From Vibrio gigantis (lineage in GTDB: Bacteria > Pseudomonadota > Gammaproteobacteria > Enterobacterales > Vibrionaceae): DNA of 64,000 bases. The translations under genes were made by a program, and so were the position numbers. The notes under the pieces were generated by a model. The model saw only the letters and a program-made list of their open reading frames with translations. It did not search any database and had not been told where the DNA came from. Below are positions 1 to 9,072 of this stretch, piece by piece (positions within the stretch are counted from its first letter, which is position 1; the number at the start of each line of letters is the position of its first letter). Location of the stretch: contig NZ_AP025492.1 in assembly GCF_024347515.1 (NCBI RefSeq), forward strand, positions 992,001 to 1,056,000, written 5' to 3'.

Positions 1-50
1 CATCTCAGTCTGTTATTTTTGCTTCGTGTGCTGGGTTTTATTCTTTTTGT

Positions 51-88
51 CTTTGCTGTTCTTGCTGTTGCTCTTGCTCTTACTGTTG
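51..88. repeat. CTTGCTGTT-type simple repeat at the dctB stop codon
   Basis: A low-complexity run built from cttgct/gttgct units spans the stop codon and first downstream bases of the sensor kinase gene. Read on the minus strand it would extend the Gln-rich C-terminus if the stop were lost. It is a possible site of slippage; no function is implied. Confidence 0.5.
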
Positions 89-1873
89 CTTAATAACGGG
101 TAACTCTATGCTAAATCGAGCACCACCTTGTGGACTGGTTCCCGTCGTGAGCTTGCCGTTAATTCCGCTGATTATCTGTTGAGATATCGATAGCCCTAAT
201 CCAAGTCCGTTCTTCTTTGTCGTATGGAAGGGTTCGAAAAAGTTTCCGCTCGAGGAGGAAGTAAAACCAGGGCCGTTATCATCGACGTGGATCAGTAGCG
301 TGTTGGCTTCATCCGTTTCTCTAACTTCTAATAGGACAGCCAACTGCTTGTCGTCTTGGCTTTCCATCGCCTGAACCGCGTTGGTGAGTAGATTAATAAT
401 GACCTGCTCGAGCTGGATGGCATTGGCGAGTATGCATGCGTCAAATGTTTCAGGTAGCTCATTGGTCTTGACTCGCTCACTCTTGAGTTGTGGCTTCATT
501 AACTCCTTCGATGAATGCAATACAGGGAGGATCTGTATTGTGTGTAGTTCTTCTGCGGTCGACTTTTTAGCAAAGGAGCGAAGCTGATGGCTAATTTTCG
601 CCATACGGTCGGTGAGCGATGAAATACGCGATAAGTTGTCATCGACACGATCTGTTTTCTCTTTGGCTAGAAACAATCGGCCATTGTCGGCGTAGCTCCG
701 AATGGCCGCGAGAGGGTTATTCAATTCATGACTAATACTGGCTGACATCTGACCTAATACCGCTAATTTTGCCGCTTGGATGAGCTCGTCTTGAGTGTGT
801 CTAAGCACCCGTTCGGTTTCGATACGTTGCTTGATCTCAACGTGTAGTTCAGAGGTCCTTTCGAGAACTTGAAACTCTAGCTTCTGGTTGGCTTCTGACT
901 GTAGCCTATCGATCTGAGCGCGCCTATGCTGACGGTGCAGATTAAGTTGGATGGCGAGATAAATGATCGCAAAGACCAAGCTCAGCACCACCATATAGGC
1001 GATTAAGTCCCACCAAACCAAGTGGGTGGGAGAGAAGACCCTGACCGTTAATCCAGGATCAGGTAAAAACCGTGAAGAGGTGAAAAACTTCTCTTTAACT
1101 AATTGGTGAGACGATCGAATACTGCTGGTGGCACTTTCTAGATCGCCAGAGAAATGCAGGCTTTCAATTTGAGTATCGAGGTATTGCTGATTTTCCCGAA
1201 TACGAGCTTGCTGTGCTGCATCAAGAGGTTGAAGACTTTTGAATAGCCATTCTGGATTGCTCGACATGAAAATAATCTGGTCTTTATCATCCGCGACAAA
1301 AAAACTCTGTTTGCCTTGCCAGCTTGCTTCAATCAAAGACAAATCCATTTTTACCACAATTACACCAATGATTTCAGCGGCATAGGAAACAGGATAAGAA
1401 TAATAATAACCACGTTTACCCGAGGTAGAACCTAAAGCAAAGTACTGTTTCTCATGCCCTTGAATGGCTTGTTGGTAATAGGGACGAAACGCAAAATTAC
1501 GCCCGACAAACGAGTGCTTTAGATTCCAGTTACTGGCTGCGATAGTAGTGCCGATACTGTCCAATAAATAGGTATCGGATGCCTGAATCACAGTGTTGAC
1601 GTGCTCTAGATAGCGATTGGTGAGCTCTATCTGTGCAGAGTTACTTGGCGAGTGTAGGGCATCGATCAGCTCTTTATCTTTTGAAAGCAGTTCCGGGATG
1701 TGGGCGAACTTATCCAATTGGCTGGCAACATGGACGGAAAAGCGGTCCAAGTTGGATTGATGATCATTTAACAAACTTTGATGGCTTGTGTTCCATACCC
1801 AGTGGCCGCCAACGATCATCAGCAAGCTGTAGGTGACCAACAACAGGATACGAATTCTCAAAGCTTGAAACAT
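80..1873 (-). CDS. dctB: DctB-like C4-dicarboxylate sensor histidine kinase
   Basis: This is an inner-membrane two-component sensor kinase of 597 residues. A transmembrane segment near residues 7-25 is followed by a periplasmic double-PAS/Cache-type sensor containing the DctB-like run NFAFRPYYQQA and an RGYYYSYPV stretch, then a second membrane segment near residues 285-310 and a short coiled coil. The H-box SISHELNNP places the phospho-accepting His near residue 382. An N-box (NLLTNAVQAM) and G-boxes (DNGPGF, GLGLGLS) form the ATPase domain. DctB kinases sense succinate, fumarate or malate and phosphorylate the sigma-54 activator DctD. A candidate ATG on the same strand at the window edge (positions 1-3) may be the start of that partner. 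The family call is firm; the exact ligand is inferred. Confidence 0.85.
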   Translation of the reverse strand: MFQALRIRILLLVTYSLLMIVGGHWVWNTSHQSLLNDHQSNLDRFSVHVASQLDKFAHIPELLSKDKELIDALHSPSNSAQIELTNRYLEHVNTVIQASDTYLLDSIGTTIAASNWNLKHSFVGRNFAFRPYYQQAIQGHEKQYFALGSTSGKRGYYYSYPVSYAAEIIGVIVVKMDLSLIEASWQGKQSFFVADDKDQIIFMSSNPEWLFKSLQPLDAAQQARIRENQQYLDTQIESLHFSGDLESATSSIRSSHQLVKEKFFTSSRFLPDPGLTVRVFSPTHLVWWDLIAYMVVLSLVFAIIYLAIQLNLHRQHRRAQIDRLQSEANQKLEFQVLERTSELHVEIKQRIETERVLRHTQDELIQAAKLAVLGQMSASISHELNNPLAAIRSYADNGRLFLAKEKTDRVDDNLSRISSLTDRMAKISHQLRSFAKKSTAEELHTIQILPVLHSSKELMKPQLKSERVKTNELPETFDACILANAIQLEQVIINLLTNAVQAMESQDDKQLAVLLEVRETDEANTLLIHVDDNGPGFTSSSSGNFFEPFHTTKKNGLGLGLSISQQIISGINGKLTTGTSPQGGARFSIELPVIKQQ

Positions 1874-2089
1874 GGTGGTTCTCCGCTAAATCGGGCTAAC
1901 AATACAAAGCCTGCTTTCTCTCATTCATCACAGTAATTAGCGGTAGTTTTTACTGAAAATAGAGAGCCAGTAGATAGGTTTAGGTTAAGGCTTTGTAACG
2001 GAGATTGTTGAAAAAGTTATCGACTCTGAGGGGTAAAACAAGAGCAAGATCTCTTTTTAAGGTTTTTAGGAAAAAAAGCCCTCGATTCC

Positions 2090-2117
2090 CTTGAAAAAGT
2101 CGCTATTGTCCCCATTT
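2090..2117 (+). promoter_or_regulatory. sigma-32 (heat-shock) promoter upstream of tig
   Basis: CTTGAAA (2090-2096) is separated by 13 bases from CCCCATTT (2110-2117). This is an essentially perfect match to the sigma-32 consensus (CTTGAAA, 11-16 nt, CCCCATNT). The predicted start near 2124 would give tig a leader of about 390 nt and could place the tig-clpP-clpX genes under heat-shock control. The motif is read directly; activity is inferred. Confidence 0.75.
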
Positions 2118-2125
2118 CTGTTGTG

Positions 2126-2160
2126 CTAAGTGATGTTTTGATCGTTTTTGTATCACTTAG
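2126..2160 (+). other. Inverted repeat at predicted 5' end of heat-shock transcript
   Basis: CTAAGTGAT (2126-2134) and ATCACTTAG (2152-2160) form a perfect 9-bp stem with a 17-nt loop, starting a few bases after the predicted sigma-32 start site. It may be a 5' stabilising hairpin or a protein-binding site. Confidence 0.5.
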
Positions 2161-2512
2161 TTGGACGAATTTAGAGCATTCATCATCAAGCAGAGGTGAA
2201 CGGCTCGACAGAGATTAAACAGATCGCTAGAATGTCGCGTCTAAAATTTCTGTCCTGAGGCTAATCGGAGATACCTTTCTTGTTTCTGAAAACAAGCTTT
2301 GTTGCGCTTTAATTGGCGCGTGAAGAACGAAGATATCGCTGATTAGTCTGGTGTTTGGTTGAATAATCAATTCAGACATCAATGCTCGATTTTAAATTAG
2401 GTGTTCGGATAGAGCACTACACAAGGATGCAGCCAACAACGTCGGCTTTTGAATTAAAGCTAAGTTACGGCTCATATGCTCAGATTACTGAGCCAGTTTT
2501 GAGGTTTATATA

Positions 2513-3811
2513 ATGCAAGTTACTGTTGAAACGCTAGAAGGCCTAGAGCGCCGTCTTAATATTACTGTTCCTGCTGCTAACATCGAAGATGCAGTTACAG
2601 CTGAACTACGCAACATCGCGAAAAACCGTCGTTTCGATGGTTTCCGTAAAGGCAAAGTGCCAATGAAGATGGTTGCTAAAATGTACGGCAAAGCAGTACG
2701 TCAAGACGTGATGGGCGAAGTAATGCAACGTCACTTCATCGAAGCGATCGTTAAAGAGAAAATCAACCCAGCTGGCGCACCAACTTTCGCACCAGTTGAA
2801 AACAACGAAGGCGCAGACCTAGTATTCAACGCAACTTTTGAAGTTTACCCAGAAGTTGAGCTGAAAGGTCTAGAAAACATCACTGTTGAGAAACCAGCAG
2901 TAGAAGTTAAAGACGCAGACGTTGAAGAGATGATCGAAACTCTACGTAAGCAACAAGCAACTTGGACTGAAGTTGAAGCTGCTGCTGACGCTGGTTCTCG
3001 TGCAACTATCGACTTCGTTGGTTCTATCGACGGTGAAGAGTTCGAAGGCGGTAAAGCTGAGAACTTCCCACTAGAGATGGGTGCTGGTCGCATGATCCCT
3101 GGCTTCGAAGACGGTATCGTTGGTAAAACAGCAGGTATGGAATTCGAAATCGACGTAAACTTCCCAGAAGATTACCACGCTGAGAACCTAAAAGGTAAAG
3201 CAGCTAAGTTCTCTATCAAGCTGAACAAAGTTGAAGCTCGTGAACTTCCAGAACTAAACGAAGAATTCGTTTCTAAGTTCGGCGCTGCTGACGGTGTTGA
3301 AGGTCTTAAAGCTGAAGTTCGTAAGAACATGGAGCGTGAGCTTAAGCAAGCTGTTAAGAACCGCATCAAAGAGCAAGCTATCGACGGTCTAGTTAACGAA
3401 AACAACATCGACGTACCTTCTGCTCTTATCGATCAAGAGATTGGTGTTCTACGTCAACAAGCTGCTCAACGTTTCGGTGGCAACACTGAAGCTGCTGACC
3501 AACTTCCACGTGAGCTGTTCGAAGAGCAAGCTAAACGTCGCGTAGTTGTAGGTCTTCTTCTTGGTGAAGTAATCAAGACTGAAGAGCTAAAAGCTGACGA
3601 CGAGAAAGTTAAAGCTATCATCGAAGAGATGGCTACAGCATACGAAGATCCAACAGAAGTTATTGCTTACTACGAGCAAAACGAGCAAATGATGAACAAC
3701 ATGCGCAATGTTGCTCTAGAAGAGCAAGCTATTGATGCAATCATCGCTAAAGCTCAAGTTTCTGATAAAGAAGTTAGCTTCAACGAGCTAATGAATCAGC
3801 AACCTGCTTAA
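2513..3811 (+). CDS. tig: Trigger factor, ribosome-associated chaperone and PPIase
   Basis: Trigger factor binds at the ribosome exit tunnel and protects emerging chains. At 432 residues it has the usual length. The N-terminal ribosome-binding domain carries the signature GFRKGKVP near residues 43-50. The central FKBP-type peptidyl-prolyl isomerase domain (about 155-245) includes [18 protein letters not shown], and the long helical C-terminal arms follow. The start ATG has GAGG eight bases upstream. It is followed after 105 bp by clpP, the conserved enterobacterial and Vibrio order. Codon use is highly biased, as expected for an abundant protein. A strong sigma-32-like promoter lies about 400 bp upstream. 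Confidence 0.98.
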   Translation: MQVTVETLEGLERRLNITVPAANIEDAVTAELRNIAKNRRFDGFRKGKVPMKMVAKMYGKAVRQDVMGEVMQRHFIEAIVKEKINPAGAPTFAPVENNEGADLVFNATFEVYPEVELKGLENITVEKPAVEVKDADVEEMIETLRKQQATWTEVEAAADAGSRATIDFVGSIDGEEFEGGKAENFPLEMGAGRMIPGFEDGIVGKTAGMEFEIDVNFPEDYHAENLKGKAAKFSIKLNKVEARELPELNEEFVSKFGAADGVEGLKAEVRKNMERELKQAVKNRIKEQAIDGLVNENNIDVPSALIDQEIGVLRQQAAQRFGGNTEAADQLPRELFEEQAKRRVVVGLLLGEVIKTEELKADDEKVKAIIEEMATAYEDPTEVIAYYEQNEQMMNNMRNVALEEQAIDAIIAKAQVSDKEVSFNELMNQQPA

Positions 3812-3916
3812 TATAGTAATATCTGACGTAGAAGGTTGACGTACGGTCAACAATTCTGCTAACAATGGTCCGTATGATTTAATCATTCGGGCCATTTATT
3901 TTAGGGACATAAGAAT

Positions 3917-4543
3917 ATGAGCTACCAAGAAAAAAATACAATGCCATCGATTATGGACGCACTAGTTCCTATGGTGGTTGAACAGACTTCCCGTGGTGAA
4001 CGTTCTTACGATATTTATTCTCGTCTATTAAAAGAACGTATCATTTTCTTAACAGGTCAAGTGGAAGACCACATGGCAAATCTTGTCGTGGCTCAACTGC
4101 TTTTCTTGGAATCAGAAAACCCAGATAAAGATATCTATCTTTACATCAACTCACCTGGCGGTAGCGTAACAGCAGGCATGTCTATCTATGACACAATGCA
4201 GTTCATCAAACCAAACGTGAGCACAGTATGTATGGGTCAAGCTTGCTCTATGGGTGCATTCTTACTAGCGGGTGGTACTCCAGGTAAGCGTCACGTGCTT
4301 CCAAACTCACGTGTAATGATTCACCAGCCACTTGGCGGTTTCCAAGGCCAAGCGTCTGATATTCAAATTCACGCGCAAGAGATCCTAACGATCAAACAAA
4401 AGCTAAACAAACTATTGGCAGAGCACACTGGTCAGCCTTTAGAAGTTGTTGAGCGTGATACAGATCGTGACAATTTCATGTCTGCTGATCAAGCAGTAGA
4501 ATATGGCTTGGTGGATTCAGTTCTTAATCACCGCGGTCAATAA
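3917..4543 (+). CDS. clpP: ATP-dependent Clp protease proteolytic subunit
   Basis: ClpP is the tetradecameric serine peptidase that degrades substrates unfolded by ClpX or ClpA. The protein is 208 residues, the family length. The catalytic Ser lies in GQACSMGAF, the His in VMIHQPLGG and the Asp in the [12 protein letters not shown] region; [11 protein letters not shown] forms the oxyanion region. An N-terminal propeptide of about 14 residues is expected to be removed autocatalytically before the active subunit is made. It lies between tig and clpX, 81 bp before the latter, and probably shares their transcript. Confidence 0.98.
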
Positions 4544-4624
4544 TTGCAGGGCAATTGTTTAACGCAAAGTGATTCAAATTGATATACACTCAAGCATAGA
4601 GAGTAAAGGCTAAGAGGTTAGCGA

Positions 4625-5905
4625 ATGACAGATAAAAGCAAAGAGGGTGGTAGCGGTAAACTGCTTTACTGCTCTTTCTGTGGCAAAAGCCAACACGAAG
4701 TTCGCAAGTTAATCGCAGGTCCTTCTGTTTACATTTGTGATGAATGTGTCGATCTTTGTAACGACATTATTCGTGAAGAAATTAAAGATGTTCTTCCTAA
4801 GAAAGAATCGGAATCGCTGCCAACGCCGCGTGAGATTCGTGAGCATCTTGACGACTATGTAATCGGTCAAGAATACGCGAAGAAAGTGCTAGCAGTTGCA
4901 GTTTATAACCACTACAAGCGTTTACGTAATGGTGATACGACAGCTGAAGGCGTAGAGCTAGGTAAGAGTAACATTCTTCTTATCGGTCCTACTGGTAGTG
5001 GTAAAACACTACTGGCTGAAACATTGGCTCGTTTCCTAGACGTTCCTTTCACAATGGCAGACGCAACAACACTAACCGAAGCGGGTTACGTGGGCGAAGA
5101 TGTTGAAAACATCATCCAGAAGTTGCTTCAGAAATGTGATTACGACGTAGCGAAAGCGGAACGCGGCATTGTTTACATCGATGAAATCGACAAGATTTCT
5201 CGTAAAGCTGAAAACCCATCAATCACGCGTGACGTGTCTGGTGAAGGTGTACAGCAAGCTCTACTAAAACTTGTTGAAGGTACAGTGGCTTCAGTTCCAC
5301 CTCAAGGTGGTCGTAAGCATCCACAGCAAGAGTTCTTGCAAGTGGACACGTCTAAGATCCTATTTATCTGTGGTGGTGCGTTTGCAGGCCTAGATAAAGT
5401 GATTGAACAGCGTGTAGAAACAGGTTCAGGTATCGGCTTTGGCGCAGAAGTGCGTTCAAAAGATGAAACCAAAACTATCGGTGAGTTGTTCACTCAAGTA
5501 GAGCCTGAAGATCTAGTGAAGTATGGTCTGATTCCAGAATTCATTGGTCGTCTACCTGTAACCACTACACTGACAGAGCTTGATGAAGAAGCGCTAATCC
5601 AAATCCTATGTGAGCCAAAGAATGCACTGACAAAACAGTACGCAGCATTATTTGAGCTTGAGGATACAGAGTTAGAGTTCCGTGAAGATGCCCTACGCGC
5701 AATTGCTAAGAAAGCAATGAACCGTAAAACAGGTGCTCGTGGTCTACGTTCTATTTTGGAGGGTGTTCTACTAGAAACTATGTACGAACTGCCATCTTCA
5801 ACTGATGTAAGCAAGGTTGTAATTGATGAGTCGGTAATCAATGGTGAGTCAGAACCACTGTTGATTTACAGCAACTCAGATAATCAAGCAGCTGTTGCAG
5901 AGTAG
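4625..5905 (+). CDS. clpX: Clp protease ATP-binding specificity subunit ClpX
   Basis: ClpX is the hexameric AAA+ unfoldase that feeds tagged or regulatory proteins to ClpP. The 426-residue protein starts with a C4 zinc-binding domain ([11 protein letters not shown] then [10 protein letters not shown], about residues 14-45). Walker A GPTGSGKT lies near residues 121-128, the Walker B segment is IVYIDEIDK, the pore loop is GYVG and a sensor-2/C-terminal domain with TGARGLRS follows. It is 81 bp downstream of clpP and followed by a strong intrinsic terminator, so lon is a separate unit. Confidence 0.98.
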   Translation: MTDKSKEGGSGKLLYCSFCGKSQHEVRKLIAGPSVYICDECVDLCNDIIREEIKDVLPKKESESLPTPREIREHLDDYVIGQEYAKKVLAVAVYNHYKRLRNGDTTAEGVELGKSNILLIGPTGSGKTLLAETLARFLDVPFTMADATTLTEAGYVGEDVENIIQKLLQKCDYDVAKAERGIVYIDEIDKISRKAENPSITRDVSGEGVQQALLKLVEGTVASVPPQGGRKHPQQEFLQVDTSKILFICGGAFAGLDKVIEQRVETGSGIGFGAEVRSKDETKTIGELFTQVEPEDLVKYGLIPEFIGRLPVTTTLTELDEEALIQILCEPKNALTKQYAALFELEDTELEFREDALRAIAKKAMNRKTGARGLRSILEGVLLETMYELPSSTDVSKVVIDESVINGESEPLLIYSNSDNQAAVAE

Positions 5906-5936
5906 GTCTTTTTTAGACAAGTCACTCAAATTGAAA

Positions 5937-5966
5937 AAGGAGGTAAGCAATTACCTCCTTTTTTTT
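5937..5966 (+). terminator. Rho-independent terminator after clpX
   Basis: A perfect 10-bp stem (AAGGAGGTAA with TTACCTCCTT) around a GCAA tetraloop is followed by a run of T. It ends the tig-clpP-clpX unit. Confidence 0.9.
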
Positions 5967-5975
5967 ATTCTTCCA

Positions 5976-6002
5976 TTGAATCCAGTCGTTTAAGCCCCAT
6001 AT
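5976..6002 (+). promoter_or_regulatory. sigma-32-like promoter of lon
   Basis: TTGAA (5976-5980) is separated by 14 bases from CCCCATAT (5995-6002), matching a heat-shock promoter placed about 35 bp before the lon start. lon is a classic sigma-32 gene in E. coli. Confidence 0.75.
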
Positions 6003-6037
6003 ACTGCTTTATAAGTTAAAGCGGAAGAGAGAAATAT

Positions 6038-8389
6038 ATGAACTTGGAACGTTCCGAGCGTATCGAAATCCCCGTGCTACCTCTACGTGATGTAGTGGTC
6101 TACCCACACATGGTTATTCCATTGTTTGTTGGTCGTGAAAAATCGATTACATGCCTTGAATCGGCAATGGAAGCCAACAAACAAGTATTACTTGTAGCGC
6201 AGAAAGAAGCGGACACTGATGAGCCTTCAATCGACGACCTATTTAACGTAGGTACTGTCGCTACCATTCTTCAGTTACTAAAGCTCCCTGATGGTACGGT
6301 TAAAGTGCTTGTTGAAGGTCAGCAACGTGCAAAAATTCACCAATTCAAAGAAAGTGAATTTTTCTTAGCAGATGCCGAATACGTTGTTACCTCAGAACTT
6401 GACGAAAAAGAACAAGAAGTGGTTGTTCGTAGTGCGATCAATCAATTCGAAGGCTTTATTAAGCTAAACAAAAAGATTCCACCAGAGGTTCTAACGTCTC
6501 TGAACGGTATTGATGAGGCGGCTCGCCTAGCTGATACCATTGCTGCGCACATGCCACTTAAGCTGGTAGACAAGCAGCACGTTCTAGAAATCTTAGATGT
6601 AACTGAACGTCTTGAATTCTTGATGGGCCAAATGGAGTCAGAAATTGACATCCTGCAAGTTGAAAAACGCATCCGTGGCCGAGTTAAGAAGCAAATGGAA
6701 AAATCTCAGCGCGAGTACTACCTGAATGAGCAAATGAAAGCGATTCAGAAAGAACTTGGCGAGATGGACGACGCACCTGATGAATTCGAGACTCTGAAGA
6801 AGAAGATCGAAGACTCTAAGATGCCTCAAGAAGCTCGTGAAAAAACCGAGCAAGAACTGCAAAAACTGAAAATGATGTCGCCAATGTCTGCTGAAGCAAC
6901 AGTAGTACGTAGCTACATTGATTGGATGGTGGGCGTTCCTTGGGCTAAGCGTTCAAAAGTTAAAAAGAATCTAGCGAAAGCGGAAGAGATCTTAAACGAA
7001 GATCACTACGGCTTAGAGCGAGTTAAAGAACGTATTCTTGAATACTTGGCAGTACAAAACCGTATCAACAAGCTAAAAGGTCCAATCCTTTGTCTTGTAG
7101 GTCCTCCTGGTGTAGGTAAAACCTCACTAGGTCGTTCGATTGCTGCGGCAACGGGTCGTAAGTACACACGTATGGCGCTAGGCGGCGTTCGTGATGAAGC
7201 TGAGATTCGTGGCCACCGTCGTACGTACATCGGTTCACTTCCGGGTAAACTGATCCAGAAGATGTCTAAAGTTGGTGTCAAGAACCCACTGTTCCTATTA
7301 GATGAGATCGATAAAATGTCTTCTGATATGCGTGGCGACCCATCTTCAGCGCTTCTAGAAGTACTAGACCCAGAGCAAAACAACGCATTTAACGATCACT
7401 ACTTAGAAGTAGATTACGATCTGTCAGACGTTATGTTCGTTGCAACGTCTAACTCTATGGATATTCCTGGCCCGCTACTGGACCGTATGGAAGTGATTCG
7501 TCTGTCTGGTTACACAGAAGATGAAAAGCTGAACATTGCTAAGAGCCACTTACTGGACAAGCAAGTTCAACGTAACGGTCTTAAGCCTCATGAGATTGAG
7601 ATTGAAGACTCTGCAATCATCGGCATTATTCGTTACTACACGCGTGAAGCGGGTGTACGTAGCCTAGAGCGTGAAATCTCTAAGATCTGTCGTAAAGCAG
7701 TGAAGAACATCTTGCTAGACAGCGACCTTAAGTCGGTAACGGTTAACATGGATAACCTGAAAGAGTACTTAGGTGTTCAACGTCATGACTTCGGTAAAGC
7801 GGATGAAAGCAACCGTATTGGTCAGGTGACGGGTCTAGCTTGGACTCAAGTTGGTGGTGATCTACTGACTATTGAGACTGAAGCAATGCCGGGCAAAGGT
7901 AAGCTGACGCAAACGGGTTCACTTGGCGATGTGATGAAAGAGTCGATCCAAGCGGCAATGACCGTGGTTCGCTCTCGTGCAGAGAAACTGGGCATTAACT
8001 CAGATTTCTACGAAAAGCGCGATATTCACGTTCACGTACCTGAAGGTGCTACACCGAAGGATGGCCCAAGTGCGGGTATCGCAATGTGTACTGCATTAGT
8101 GTCTAGCTTGACGGGTAACCCGGTGAAAGCTGAGGTTGGTATGACTGGTGAAATTACCCTTCGTGGCGAAGTTTTACCTATCGGTGGCTTGAAAGAAAAA
8201 CTGCTTGCAGCACACCGTGGCGGCATCAAAACAGTTCTGATTCCTAAAGACAATGAGCGTGATTTGGAAGAGATTCCAGACAACGTAATTGCTGACTTGA
8301 AGGTGATCCCGGTTCAGTGGATTGATGAAGTACTGAAAGTAGCGCTAGAACGAGATCCGTCAGGGGTCGAGTTTGACGTGAAAAAATAG
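6038..8389 (+). CDS. lon: ATP-dependent Lon protease
   Basis: Lon is a cytoplasmic AAA+ serine protease that degrades misfolded and regulatory proteins. The protein is 783 residues, matching the enterobacterial enzyme. The N-terminal substrate-binding domain is followed by a coiled coil (about 190-250), the AAA+ module with Walker A GPPGVGKTS near residue 357 and Walker B LFLLDEIDKM, then the protease domain. The catalytic Ser is at about residue 678 (KDGPSAG) and the Lys near 721 (GGLKEKLLAAHRGG). It is a monocistronic unit between two terminators, with a sigma-32-like promoter. Confidence 0.98.
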   Translation: MNLERSERIEIPVLPLRDVVVYPHMVIPLFVGREKSITCLESAMEANKQVLLVAQKEADTDEPSIDDLFNVGTVATILQLLKLPDGTVKVLVEGQQRAKIHQFKESEFFLADAEYVVTSELDEKEQEVVVRSAINQFEGFIKLNKKIPPEVLTSLNGIDEAARLADTIAAHMPLKLVDKQHVLEILDVTERLEFLMGQMESEIDILQVEKRIRGRVKKQMEKSQREYYLNEQMKAIQKELGEMDDAPDEFETLKKKIEDSKMPQEAREKTEQELQKLKMMSPMSAEATVVRSYIDWMVGVPWAKRSKVKKNLAKAEEILNEDHYGLERVKERILEYLAVQNRINKLKGPILCLVGPPGVGKTSLGRSIAAATGRKYTRMALGGVRDEAEIRGHRRTYIGSLPGKLIQKMSKVGVKNPLFLLDEIDKMSSDMRGDPSSALLEVLDPEQNNAFNDHYLEVDYDLSDVMFVATSNSMDIPGPLLDRMEVIRLSGYTEDEKLNIAKSHLLDKQVQRNGLKPHEIEIEDSAIIGIIRYYTREAGVRSLEREISKICRKAVKNILLDSDLKSVTVNMDNLKEYLGVQRHDFGKADESNRIGQVTGLAWTQVGGDLLTIETEAMPGKGKLTQTGSLGDVMKESIQAAMTVVRSRAEKLGINSDFYEKRDIHVHVPEGATPKDGPSAGIAMCTALVSSLTGNPVKAEVGMTGEITLRGEVLPIGGLKEKLLAAHRGGIKTVLIPKDNERDLEEIPDNVIADLKVIPVQWIDEVLKVALERDPSGVEFDVKK

Positions 8390-8418
8390 TGATGCATAGC
8401 AAAAATAAGTAAAGAATT

Positions 8419-8457
8419 ACGCTGATAGGCTCGAAAAGGCTTGTCAGCGTTTTTTTT
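8419..8457 (+). terminator. Terminator after lon
   Basis: ACGCTGATAGGC pairs with GCTTGTCAGCGT (with G:U pairing) and is followed by seven or eight T residues, 30 bp after the lon stop. Confidence 0.85.
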
Positions 8458-8579
8458 GGACGCTAAGTTATTGAACAAAGCGGCAGCCCTTTTGCAATAA
8501 GGCTTGCGGCTAAATTAAAATCAAAATGGAACGTACAGTCATCGAGAAATAGTCACAGATGACACATAGGGGAAAAACA

Positions 8580-8852
8580 GTGAATAAAACACAACTAGTA
8601 GAATCAATCGCAGAAAACGCAGACATCTCTAAAGCTTCAGCTGGCCGCGCTCTAGACGCATTCATCGAAGCAGTTGGCACAACGCTACAATCAGGCGATC
8701 AAGTTGCACTTGTTGGCTTTGGTACTTTCAGTGTTCGTACTCGTGCTGCTCGTACAGGTCGTAACCCAAAAACTGGTGAAGAGATCCAAATCGCAGAAGC
8801 TAAAGTACCTGGCTTCAAAGCGGGTAAAGCACTTAAAGACGCATGTAACTAA
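8580..8852 (+). CDS. hupB: DNA-binding protein HU-beta
   Basis: HU is a small nucleoid-associated protein that bends DNA. A GTG start at 8580 preceded by AGGGG gives exactly 90 residues, the family length, beginning [19 protein letters not shown]. An in-frame ATG at 8559 would add seven residues not found in the family. The beta-arm motif [10 protein letters not shown] and the HU signature [18 protein letters not shown] are intact. Its position between lon and ppiD is the same as in E. coli. Confidence 0.95.
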   Translation: MNKTQLVESIAENADISKASAGRALDAFIEAVGTTLQSGDQVALVGFGTFSVRTRAARTGRNPKTGEEIQIAEAKVPGFKAGKALKDACN

Positions 8853-8973
8853 TTTCTACTGCTGAAACCTCCATTTGAAAGAGGGGGAGGCAGTAAAATG
8901 CGTTTACTGTTTGAAAAATGATGTTTCATTCTTAAACAGTATGTGTGCAAAGTACATTGAACTTATTTAAATT

Positions 8974-9006
8974 ATGCGCATCCTACTGATGCGCATTTCT
9001 TTTTCT
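8974..9006 (+). terminator. Terminator after hupB
   Basis: A perfect ATGCGCAT/ATGCGCAT stem with a 7-nt loop is followed by a T-rich tract. Confidence 0.75.
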
Positions 9007-9072
9007 GATAATATCGCGTGAATAGATTTTTATTTTGAAGCCAATGCTTCATATCCGGAGAGCACTTAAATT

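Larger units (their letters stand above)
1874..2512 (+). other. Intergenic region with heat-shock promoter and long tig leader
   Basis: This 639-bp gap lies between the divergent dctB and tig genes. It holds a sigma-32-like promoter (2090-2117), an inverted repeat at the predicted 5' end of that transcript (2126-2160), about 350 further bases with no convincing gene, and a small stem just before the tig ribosome-binding site (GGCTCA paired with TGAGCC, about 2469-2494). No tRNA or recognisable riboswitch was seen. Confidence 0.6.

Noticed and set aside
381..587. Plus-strand ORF opposite the sensor kinase gene, and similar overlapping ORFs elsewhere
   Set aside because: They are in other frames of well-supported genes, lack ribosome-binding sites and look like nothing known.
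2382..2513. A 43-codon ORF ending in TAATG overlap with tig, as a possible leader peptide
   Set aside because: No ribosome-binding site precedes its ATG and composition is unremarkable; the overlap with the tig start alone is not enough.
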